From: Bacteroides sp.
GTDB taxonomy: Bacteria; Bacteroidota; Bacteroidia; Bacteroidales; Bacteroidaceae
Direction of reading: 5' to 3'
NCBI GenBank assembly: GCA_030152865.1
Contig: JASLIW010000032.1
Location: forward strand, 1-5,612
DNA length: 5,612 nt
Shown: positions 1 to 5,235 of the stretch, piece after piece
How the letters are laid out: each line of letters starts with the position of its first letter
Position numbering within the stretch: position 1 is the stretch's first letter
The notes under the pieces: generated by a model
The model's database searches: none
Told to the model about the DNA's origin: nothing
Seen by the model: only the letters and a program-made list of their open reading frames with translations
Made by a program: the position numbers and the translations under genes

Positions 1-1214
1 TTAGCATCCATAGATGTAAAGTCATTGATAGAGGTGTAAACAAACTGGTCATTGATGACAAAAACAAAGTCGTCTTTCTTATCTTGTTGAGGCTGGTAGT
101 TTAGTGCATAGTTCAACCTCTTTAAGCCCTCTTTCACCACGGCTTCATCTTGCCAAGTTAATTTAATATCTTGTAATGAAGCTAATTTCTGTAAAGTTTC
201 TTTAGGTGTAGTTTCAAAATCGTAGGTGCGCTTTACTTTATTAGGGATAAAGATATAGATGCAAAGCTTGTCCTGTGGCTGAAAGCGATCTGAGGCAAAC
301 CAGCCCAAGTTATTGAACTCATCTATGCAGTACATGTAATCGTTGTAGAATGAATTAAAGGGCATACCTACGTTTTCAGGCACAAGGTAGGCATCGGTGT
401 TGGTGTTGTAGCGAGTCACCAAAATATCATAGCCCCCCAGTAGGTTGGGATCGTTGCTTGCATAGTAGAGTGTCATCCCATCACTGAGCATAAACGGGAA
501 GTTGGTATCTACCGAGTCCTTGTTTAGCTCCACCAAAGCTTTCTTCTTACTCCACTCATCACCCAGCTTAGTCTGTGCATAGAGCTCATAAAAACCAGCA
601 GCATTGGGCTGGCTGATGTAACGCTTATTGCCACGCTCAGTTTGGTATAAGATGGGGCGATAAGCCAATGAATCTGCTGAGGCCTGCTCCAGGTAAGCCA
701 AGTGACCCGACTCCTCACTGAGCTTGAAGTGGGTAAGAAAGTCTTTCTTATCGACCACTAGGCTGTCTATGACTGTGACCTGTTCCACCCCTTTGATCAT
801 GCGTTGACTGAGCTTGCTTTGCTTGAGTAGCTGCTCTAGCTCACGGGTATCTTTTCTGCGTCTTTGCTGTGTTTTGATGTGCCCTTCCAACACCTTCACT
901 GCTTCTTCAAACTGATAATTGGCCAAGTAGGCCTTACCTAAGTGGTAGGCTGCATCAGGCACTCGCCTTTTATTGGCTAGTTCCAGTGGCTTTACAGCTT
1001 TATGAGCCTCTCCTGTGTGCAAAGCACATACTCCATACCAAAAATTATAATTGGCATTGTTGGGAGCAGCTTGGAGCAAGCTCTCAAACATCGGTTTGGC
1101 CTCCTGGTATTTTTCTTGTCTATATAGCGCCCTAGCCTTATCTATGGTCTGTCCTGCGGTAGGAGTGAGCATACAGAAGGAAAATAGGACGAAAAGTAGT
1201 TGAATTTTCTTCAT
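1..1214 (-). CDS. Secreted TPR and PD40 (beta-propeller-like) repeat protein, 3' end cut by window edge
   Basis: The frame is open for 404 codons from the ATG at 1214-1212 to the left edge, with no stop seen, so the C-terminus is missing. Residues 1-21 form a signal peptide (MKK, a hydrophobic stretch, then TAG before Gln22), giving Gln at +1 as is common in Bacteroidota signal-peptidase I substrates. Residues about 24-115 read as TPR-like helical pairs (for example ALYRQEKYQEAKPMFESLL, then AAYHLGKAYLANYQFEEAV). Residues about 185-315 contain PD40-like motifs: SDGMTLYYAS followed by GGYDI, then PFNSFYNDY and GWFASDR. This combination occurs in Bacteroidota envelope proteins, some ending in an OmpA-like domain and one (PorE) serving type IX secretion. 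Whether this protein has such a tail cannot be seen. It probably acts in the periplasm or at the outer membrane as a scaffold. The exact role is unknown. It is divergent from ttcA. Confidence 0.85.
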   Translation of the reverse strand, partial: MKKIQLLFVLFSFCMLTPTAGQTIDKARALYRQEKYQEAKPMFESLLQAAPNNANYNFWYGVCALHTGEAHKAVKPLELANKRRVPDAAYHLGKAYLANYQFEEAVKVLEGHIKTQQRRRKDTRELEQLLKQSKLSQRMIKGVEQVTVIDSLVVDKKDFLTHFKLSEESGHLAYLEQASADSLAYRPILYQTERGNKRYISQPNAAGFYELYAQTKLGDEWSKKKALVELNKDSVDTNFPFMLSDGMTLYYASNDPNLLGGYDILVTRYNTNTDAYLVPENVGMPFNSFYNDYMYCIDEFNNLGWFASDRFQPQDKLCIYIFIPNKVKRTYDFETTPKETLQKLASLQDIKLTWQDEAVVKEGLKRLNYALNYQPQQDKKDDFVFVINDQFVYTSINDFTSMDA

Positions 1215-1246
1215 TTTTATGAAACAATCAATTAATGTTGTAAAAT

Positions 1247-1254
1247 CAAAAATA
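1247..1254 (-). promoter_or_regulatory. Candidate -7 box for the TPR/PD40 gene
   Basis: Read on the minus strand this is TATTTTTG, an exact match to the Bacteroidota -7 consensus TAnnTTTG. Transcription would start near 1243, giving a leader of about 29 nt before the ATG at 1214. No clear TTTG -33 element lies at the expected distance. In this AT-rich stretch a chance match is possible. Confidence 0.4.
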
Positions 1255-1354
1255 GTAAAATTATTGGAATTAAAAGGGTTTAGAGCTGTTATTTAGCTAG
1301 CCCCTTATGAAGTAAAAACAGCCTGTATTGGGATATGTTTAAATTCTTGTGTAG

Positions 1355-1362
1355 TATATTTG
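1355..1362 (+). promoter_or_regulatory. Candidate -7 box for ttcA
   Basis: TATATTTG matches TAnnTTTG exactly. The predicted start near 1366 gives a leader of about 25 nt before the ATG at 1391. The only TTG upstream (1328-1330) is 24 bp away, longer than usual, so the -33 element is weak. Position and orientation fit ttcA well. Confidence 0.5.
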
Positions 1363-1390
1363 CAGACCCAGCTACAAAAGATGAAGAAGA

Positions 1391-2137
1391 ATGAAAAAAC
1401 TATCGAAAGAATATAAATTAATGCAGCGACTTAAGCGTCGCTTAAATCAAGCCCTTTTCGACTACAAACTCATTGAGGAGGGAGATCATGTTTTGATTGG
1501 CGTGTCGGGAGGGAAAGACTCCTTGGCTTTGCTTGAGTTACTGGCCCAACGCGCCCAGATCACCAAACCCAAATTTCGGGTTTCAGCGGCTCATGTAGTT
1601 ATGAGTAACATACCTTATCAGTCCGACTCCGATTACCTGGCCCAATTTGCACAAGAATTAGGTGTACCTTATCACCTCAAGATAAGTTCCTTTGATCCCT
1701 CGACCGACAAGCGTAAAACACCCTGTTTCCTTTGTTCTTGGAATCGACGAAAGGCGCTTTTTGATCTGTCCAAAGAGTTGGGGTGCAACAAGATAGCCTT
1801 TGGGCATCACATGGATGATATCCTAACCACTCTTCTGATGAACATGACCTTCCAAGGCAGCTTTAGCACCATGCCTCCCAAGCTTCAGATGAACAAGTTT
1901 GAGATGCAAATAATCCGTCCACTTTGCCTCATTGAAGAGCGTGACTTGGTGGAGCTGGCGGAGTGGAGAGGCTATAAAAAACAGCTCAAGAACTGTCCCT
2001 ACGAGACCAAGAGTAATCGCAATGTAATGGAGGAGGTGCTAGCTTACCTCTCTGGCCTTTCTCCAGATGCTAAGTATAGCTTGTGGTCGAGTATGACTAA
2101 CATCAATCCAGAGCTCTTGCCACCCAAGTTAAAATAA
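1391..2137 (+). CDS. ttcA: TtcA-family tRNA 2-thiocytidine synthetase (PP-loop, 4Fe-4S)
   Basis: This 248-residue cytoplasmic enzyme belongs to the family that uses ATP and a 4Fe-4S cluster to thiolate cytidine 32 of tRNAs. The PP-loop SGGKDS, which binds ATP, is at residues 39-44. Cys112 and Cys115 (in PCFLCSWNRR) match the CxxC cluster ligands, and Cys202 (in KNCPYE) aligns with the third ligand. GHHMDD at 138-143 and the MPPKL and IRPL segments at about 161-178 are also TtcA hallmarks. It is shorter than the E. coli enzyme (about 311 residues), mainly at the termini. The start at 1391 was chosen as the first in-frame ATG after the promoter; Met11 is an alternative. No Shine-Dalgarno is seen. 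It stands alone, divergent from the TPR/PD40 gene and convergent with the small membrane-protein operon. Family assignment is secure. The exact tRNA target in this phylum is inferred. Confidence 0.88.
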   Translation: MKKLSKEYKLMQRLKRRLNQALFDYKLIEEGDHVLIGVSGGKDSLALLELLAQRAQITKPKFRVSAAHVVMSNIPYQSDSDYLAQFAQELGVPYHLKISSFDPSTDKRKTPCFLCSWNRRKALFDLSKELGCNKIAFGHHMDDILTTLLMNMTFQGSFSTMPPKLQMNKFEMQIIRPLCLIEERDLVELAEWRGYKKQLKNCPYETKSNRNVMEEVLAYLSGLSPDAKYSLWSSMTNINPELLPPKLK

Positions 2138-2145
2138 GAGAAACA

Positions 2146-2177
2146 AAAAAGGGATAAATATCAATTTATCCCTTTTT
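2146..2177. terminator. Bidirectional intrinsic terminator between ttcA and the convergent operon
   Basis: A perfect 14-bp inverted repeat (arms 2146-2159 and 2164-2177, loop ATCA) has the core GGGATAAA / TTTATCCC. An A tract borders the left arm and a T tract the right arm, so it ends transcripts in both directions. It starts 9 nt after the ttcA stop and lies 25 nt beyond the end of the minus-strand gene at 2202. Confidence 0.88.
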
Positions 2178-2201
2178 ATTATGTGTTGAGAAAACAGTTG
2201 T

Positions 2202-2465
2202 CTACCTTCTGCGTCCCAAGAACTTGGAAATTCTTCGAATGGCCTTGACTCCCATCATTACGGTATCAAATGCCATCATTCCTATGTTGAAGGAATTGGC
2301 CAGTGTACTACCAGTAGCCGTTATCGGAGCTATTATTTGCTCTGTTTTCTGGCTTAGCCGATCTTGTTGATCTCTGATTTTTTGGAGTGTGTTCTGCTTT
2401 TGTTCTCTGATGTCCAATAGCGTAATCTGCTCCTTGCTGTCTAGTTTGTATTTTATTCGATCCAT
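2202..2465 (-). CDS. Small helical, basic-tailed protein of unknown function; third gene of the membrane-protein operon
   Basis: This protein has 87 residues and is not recognised at family level. Residues about 10-45 are rich in Gln, Lys, Glu, Asp and Arg and look like an amphipathic or coiled helix. Residues about 46-73 are more hydrophobic (contains NIGMMAFDTVMMGV) and could insert into or lie on a membrane. The end is strongly basic (KAIRRISKFLGRRR). The ATG at 2465 overlaps the preceding stop codon by one base (TAATG), which suggests translational coupling with the holin-like gene. Its order and shape (charged helix, hydrophobic patch, basic end) resemble E. coli YqjK, which also follows a YqjE-type gene. 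That is a parallel in architecture only. It is last in the operon, just before the shared terminator. Confidence 0.75.
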   Translation of the reverse strand: MDRIKYKLDSKEQITLLDIREQKQNTLQKIRDQQDRLSQKTEQIIAPITATGSTLANSFNIGMMAFDTVMMGVKAIRRISKFLGRRR

Positions 2466-2824
2466 TATTTCGAGTCGTTTAAAAATAGCTTAGCTAAGAA
2501 GTTTATAACGGGATTGATAATCAATGGTTTTCTACCTAGGTAGATAAGGAGTAAAATCAAAAGCAAGATGCTAGCCATAATTGTTAGGCTAGTACCCATA
2601 CCACCCACATACTCAGCTAAGACGTAGGCCAAAGCAAAAGATAAGTAGAGTAGGGCAATCGTTCCGATGGCCAAAACAATACCTCCAAGCACTAAAGTAG
2701 CGATCAGTACAGATAGCTTTTCAGTGAGCTCTAGCTTAGCATACTCTTTTTGTAGATTGAGGTATTTCTTTACCTCGGCAAAGAGTTCTTTGAAGTTGTT
2801 GATACTGTCTTCTTTTAAAAACAT
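2465..2824 (-). CDS. Holin-superfamily-III-like / YqjE-like small integral membrane protein
   Basis: This protein has 119 residues. Residues 1-37 are a charged, probably helical, cytosolic region (KELFAEVKKYLNLQKEYAKL). Two membrane segments follow, at about 39-66 and 79-97, separated by a short loop with GGMG. The segment after TM2 (GRKPLIINPVINFLAKLF) is basic then hydrophobic. This layout matches the Phage_holin_3_6 / YqjE group, which is chromosomal and widespread, and which is named for a resemblance to holins rather than for proven lysis. No endolysin or phage gene is nearby, so a lysis role is unlikely. The start is 28 nt after the YtxH-like stop, and the stop overlaps the next start by one base. 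It most likely belongs to an envelope or stress-related membrane complex. The function is inferred. Confidence 0.82.
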   Translation of the reverse strand: MFLKEDSINNFKELFAEVKKYLNLQKEYAKLELTEKLSVLIATLVLGGIVLAIGTIALLYLSFALAYVLAEYVGGMGTSLTIMASILLLILLLIYLGRKPLIINPVINFLAKLFLNDSK

Positions 2825-2852
2825 ATAATCGCTTAGATCTAATATGACTTAC

Positions 2853-3065
2853 TTATAAATCTTCAACCTCACCTTTGAGCTCTGAAGTAATCTCGTTAAC
2901 CAAGTCTTTCATCTCATCGCGATTCAGCTTTATACCTCTCTTACGTAAGGCTTCTGCAATTTTTTCACGGGTTTTTTCACCTTCTTCTGGAGCAAATAAA
3001 ATACCTAATACTCCACCTACTACAGCACCACCTAAAAAGGCACCAATTACATTTAAAGTTCTCAT
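2853..3065 (-). CDS. YtxH-domain small membrane protein; first gene of the operon
   Basis: This protein has 70 residues. Residues 5-24 form a glycine-rich membrane segment (VIGAFLGGAVVGGVLGILF) followed directly by APEEGEKTREKI, the signature of YtxH-family proteins (the family pattern is AP-x-x-G-x-x-T-R). The remainder (residues about 32-70) is a charged helix, probably cytosolic. YtxH proteins are linked to general stress in Bacillus, and the similar DUF883 proteins of E. coli (YqjD, ElaB) anchor to the membrane and bind ribosomes in stationary phase. Neither role is shown here. It leads a three-gene minus-strand operon. No good TAnnTTTG box was found upstream, but a 14-bp palindrome lies 25 nt before the start. 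An antisense open frame across this gene is a shadow. Confidence 0.85.
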   Translation of the reverse strand: MRTLNVIGAFLGGAVVGGVLGILFAPEEGEKTREKIAEALRKRGIKLNRDEMKDLVNEITSELKGEVEDL

Positions 3066-3421
3066 AATTTCTATCGTTTTTAAGTTACCAATGTTAAAAC
3101 ATTATTAAGGCCACTATTGTTTTCTAAAAGAATGTGTATTATTAAGTTACTTTGCCGTATCTTTATGCTTACCTTATATAGGTAAAGAGATAATAGGCAG
3201 TTTTGTAATACATTTTGTATCAAATAAACCTAAAATAAGGGTAAAAACATAATATTGTTGCCTTTTTTTATTGTAGTATTTTTTGAAAGAATAATTTAAT
3301 TCCATTAATTTGCTATTAAATTACTAAGCCTAGGCCACTTTATGACATTAAATAAAGATGTATGGCTATCAAAAGTGCTGCATTTAGCTTATGTAGAATA
3401 TTAATATTTAAAAGAATAATT
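3066..3421. other. AT-rich divergent intergenic region between the YtxH operon and the SPOR lipoprotein gene
   Basis: This is 356 bp with no convincing gene. It must hold promoters for both flanking units. On the plus strand a TTTG / TTAATTTG pair at 3282-3312 fits the lipoprotein gene. On the minus strand no consensus promoter was found. Inverted repeats are AATGTTAAAACATT at 3090-3103 and TACCT-TATAT-AGGTA at 3170-3184. TTAAGTTAC occurs twice in the same orientation, about 3080-3088 and 3142-3150. Any of these could be regulator sites, or chance in AT-rich DNA. Confidence 0.6.
3282..3312 (+). promoter_or_regulatory. Candidate promoter for the SPOR lipoprotein gene
   Basis: A -33 TTTG (3282-3285) is followed after 19 bp by TTAATTTG (3305-3312), one mismatch from TAnnTTTG. 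The spacing equals the Bacteroidota norm of about 19-21 bp. Predicted transcription would start near 3316, giving a leader of about 105 nt. This would place the upstream in-frame ATG at 3362 inside the transcript as well. Confidence 0.5.
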
Positions 3422-3946
3422 ATGAAAAAGTTTTTAGTTTTCAGCTTAGGAGCATGTTTCCTCTTTGGCCTTTCTTCTTGTAAATCATCAGAAAGTGCAT
3501 ACAAGAAAGCATACGAGCAAGCTAAGCAACAAGAGTTAGCTCAAGAAAAAGAAGTAGAGTATGTGGCACCAGTGACTCGTCAAGAGGTAGAGCCAGTAGT
3601 GTCTGCTCCTGTCAAGAAAACAGCTCCTGTACGTGTGCAGAGCAAAGATACCTCGGTACGTGAAGAGAAGGTAACTGTAGTAACAGGCGTTGATGCGTTG
3701 AAAAAATACAGTGTAGTAGTAGGTAGCTTTGGTGTAAAATCAAATGCTGATCGACTAAAGAGTGAGCTTGATGCTAGTGGTTACAACACAGTAGTAGCTT
3801 ATTCAGCAGAAAACAACATGTATCGCGTTATACTTAGCACCTTTGACGACAGAAGCTCTGCGGCTTATGCTAGAGATGCTTTCAAAGCTAACTACCCAGG
3901 AAGAAAAGACTTCCAAGGTGCTTGGTTGCTTTACCGTGTATTCTAA
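3422..3946 (+). CDS. SPOR-domain lipoprotein (peptidoglycan-binding)
   Basis: This protein has 174 residues. It begins with a lipoprotein signal peptide (MKK, hydrophobic stretch, lipobox LSSC with lipidated Cys20). Residues 24-46 are charged and probably helical. Residues about 47-90 form a Pro/Val/Lys-rich, low-complexity linker. Residues about 94-172 form a SPOR domain (YSVVVGSFGVKSNADRLKSEL, then MYRVILSTFDDRSSAAYA). SPOR domains bind glycan strands stripped of stem peptides, often at division sites. The protein is therefore expected to link a membrane to the cell wall. No clear surface-export signal follows the cysteine, so which membrane holds it is open. An in-frame ATG at 3362 would add 20 residues before the signal peptide, so the start at 3422 is preferred. 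The gene is monocistronic, with its own promoter and terminator. Confidence 0.9.
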   Translation: MKKFLVFSLGACFLFGLSSCKSSESAYKKAYEQAKQQELAQEKEVEYVAPVTRQEVEPVVSAPVKKTAPVRVQSKDTSVREEKVTVVTGVDALKKYSVVVGSFGVKSNADRLKSELDASGYNTVVAYSAENNMYRVILSTFDDRSSAAYARDAFKANYPGRKDFQGAWLLYRVF

Positions 3947-3974
3947 TTGAAACTTTCTCATTCTAAAAATCAAT

Positions 3975-4006
3975 AAAAAGGACTAACTTCGGTTAGTCCT
4001 TTTTTT
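3975..4006 (+). terminator. Strong intrinsic terminator of the SPOR lipoprotein gene
   Basis: A perfect stem GGACTAAC / GTTAGTCC (3980-3987 with 3992-3999) closes a TTCG loop with a C-G closing pair, the very stable UUCG tetraloop type. Five A-T pairs extend the stem, and seven T follow at 4000-4006. It starts 28 nt after the stop at 3946. Confidence 0.93.
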
Positions 4007-4023
4007 AGTTTGATATAATCTGT

Positions 4024-4031
4024 TACATTTG
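4024..4031 (+). promoter_or_regulatory. Candidate -7 box upstream of the leader hairpin and PCMD gene
   Basis: TACATTTG matches TAnnTTTG exactly. The -33 position falls in the T tract of the preceding terminator (about 4000-4007), so no clear TTTG is at the ideal distance; the TTTG at 4009-4012 is too close. A start near 4035 would place the next hairpin at the very 5' end of the RNA. Confidence 0.45.
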
Positions 4032-4040
4032 TAAGATTAG

Positions 4041-4086
4041 AAGAACTTTGACCTACCGAGTGTCAAACTTTAAGGTTCTTTTTTTT
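4041..4086 (+). promoter_or_regulatory. Terminator-like leader hairpin (possible attenuator or short RNA)
   Basis: AAGAAC-TTTGAC (4041-4052) pairs with GTCAAA (4062-4067) and GTTCTT (4075-4080). The loop is 9 nt, and the right arm carries a 7-nt insertion (CTTTAAG). Eight T follow at 4079-4086, as in an intrinsic terminator. It is about 35 nt past the previous terminator and directly after a candidate promoter, so it is not needed to end the upstream gene. It could end a transcript of about 50 nt, or attenuate the PCMD gene that starts 107 nt later. It may instead be a backup terminator. Confidence 0.5.
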
Positions 4087-4193
4087 GTTTGGATAGGTCA
4101 AACTAAAATTAATAGATAGCTCAGTTCAGTGTAGAGACAGTAGGAATAAGAATGTTTTGTTAGACTGGCTGATCGTATTAAAAATAATAGAGT

Positions 4194-5183
4194 ATGCAGA
4201 AAATGATGAGAACACTCGCTTTGGCAGTAGTCGTCTTCGGATTAAGCTACGAAGCCAATGCTCAGCGTGTTTTTGGTGATAAACTAGAAAATGAGCGTGA
4301 AGAACTAATCCCTTTTGGGGATATGGACCAGTGGGTGGTTCGTAAAATCAAAGAATCGGGTATTATCGGTGGTAAGCAAAAAGATGTTTATGCCATCGGG
4401 CCTCGTGAGGTAATAGAAGGAGATGCTCCCTATGTAGCTAAGGGAGGTTCACCCTGGGCTACATCCAATGTTTTGGCCAAGGTGGCCGGTGTAACAAAGA
4501 CCAATACTTCTGTGTTTCCAGAAAGAAGAGGGACTGGCTTTGCGGCACGTATGGATACACGTATGGAGAGTGTGCGTGTTCTAGGTTTGATAGATATTAC
4601 TGTTTTAGCAGCTGGGTCTACTTTTCTAGGAAGTGTGCACGAACCCATCAAGAGTACCAAGAATCCTCATAAAATACTTCAGTCGGGCATTCCATTTAGC
4701 AAAAAGCCTCGAGCAGTTCGTTTTGATTATAAAATCAAACTCTCTGGAGAGCCCAATCGTATCAAATCAACAGGTTTTGGCAAGACAAAAACCATTCAAG
4801 GTAAGGACTTGCCAGTAATGGTTTGTTTGCTACAACAAAGGTGGGAAGATGATAAAGGTAATGTATATGCCAAACGTGTGGGAACACAGGTCATCTATTT
4901 TTATGAAGATACGGACTGGGTGAATGATGCAACCTATCAGATACTCTATGGAGATATTCGTGACAATCGCTACTACCTCGAAGACCGTATGCACATACAA
5001 GATGAAGAGCGTTATACGGTAAACAGTAAAGGAGAGAGTGTGCCCATACAAGAAGTGGGCTGGGGGAGTGCCGACGATACACCTACACACCTTATCTTGC
5101 AGTTTGCCTCTAGTCATGGGGGAGCTTATATAGGTTCGCCCGGTAATAAATTCTGGATTGATAACGTACGTTTAGTATATTAA
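4194..5183 (+). CDS. Secreted PCMD-domain protein
   Basis: This protein has 329 residues. Residues 1-23 form a signal peptide ending ANA before Gln24, again Gln at +1. Met4 and Met5 are alternative starts; the first ATG is used here. The mature part resembles the PCMD family (putative carbohydrate metabolism domain) of Bacteroidales: an N-terminal PFGDMDQWVVRK segment, a central beta-rich region (PRAVRFDYKIKLSG, VGTQVIYFYED), and a C-terminal ending GGAYIGSPGNKFWIDNVRLVY typical of the fold's last strands. Members are thought to be jelly-roll-like, possibly glycan-binding proteins; the substrate is unknown and no catalytic residue can be named. No susCD-like or glycosidase gene is adjacent in the window. 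There is only one cysteine outside the signal region. The gene is preceded by a 107-nt leader after a terminator-like hairpin and is followed by its own terminator. Family call is fairly sure; function is not. Confidence 0.82.
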   Translation: MQKMMRTLALAVVVFGLSYEANAQRVFGDKLENEREELIPFGDMDQWVVRKIKESGIIGGKQKDVYAIGPREVIEGDAPYVAKGGSPWATSNVLAKVAGVTKTNTSVFPERRGTGFAARMDTRMESVRVLGLIDITVLAAGSTFLGSVHEPIKSTKNPHKILQSGIPFSKKPRAVRFDYKIKLSGEPNRIKSTGFGKTKTIQGKDLPVMVCLLQQRWEDDKGNVYAKRVGTQVIYFYEDTDWVNDATYQILYGDIRDNRYYLEDRMHIQDEERYTVNSKGESVPIQEVGWGSADDTPTHLILQFASSHGGAYIGSPGNKFWIDNVRLVY

Positions 5184-5204
5184 GTCTAATCAAATATTTT
5201 AAGT

Positions 5205-5235
5205 AGAAGGCTAGAGCACTGCTCTAGCCTTCTTT
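5205..5235 (+). terminator. Intrinsic terminator of the PCMD gene
   Basis: A perfect 13-bp stem AGAAGGCTAGAGC / GCTCTAGCCTTCT (5205-5217 with 5221-5233) has a 3-nt ACT loop. The T-rich tail is short and broken (TTCTTTGTTTG). It lies 22 nt after the stop. Confidence 0.82.

Noticed and set aside
524..718. 64-codon minus-strand frame
   Set aside because: It lies inside the TPR/PD40 gene in another frame and resembles nothing; the main frame is intact throughout.
2465..2824. Phage lysis holin
   Set aside because: No endolysin, structural or integrase gene is near, and the neighbours are chromosomal membrane proteins. The holin name reflects family naming only.
2875..3108. 77-codon plus-strand frame antisense to the YtxH gene
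   Set aside because: It is the complement of a recognisable YtxH-family gene, with low-complexity Ser/Pro/Thr content expected of a shadow.
3362..3421. 20-residue N-terminal extension of the SPOR lipoprotein from the ATG at 3362
   Set aside because: It would bury the lipoprotein signal peptide; the ATG at 3422 begins directly with a standard MKK signal peptide.
4430..4660. 76-codon minus-strand frame inside the PCMD gene
   Set aside because: Shadow of a gene with signal peptide and family motifs; no promoter or independent evidence.
4633..4818. 61-codon plus-strand frame inside the PCMD gene
   Set aside because: Out-of-frame shadow; the main frame is continuous.
4830..5117. 95-codon and 63-codon minus-strand frames inside the PCMD gene
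   Set aside because: Overlapping antisense frames of a well-supported gene with no coding character of their own.
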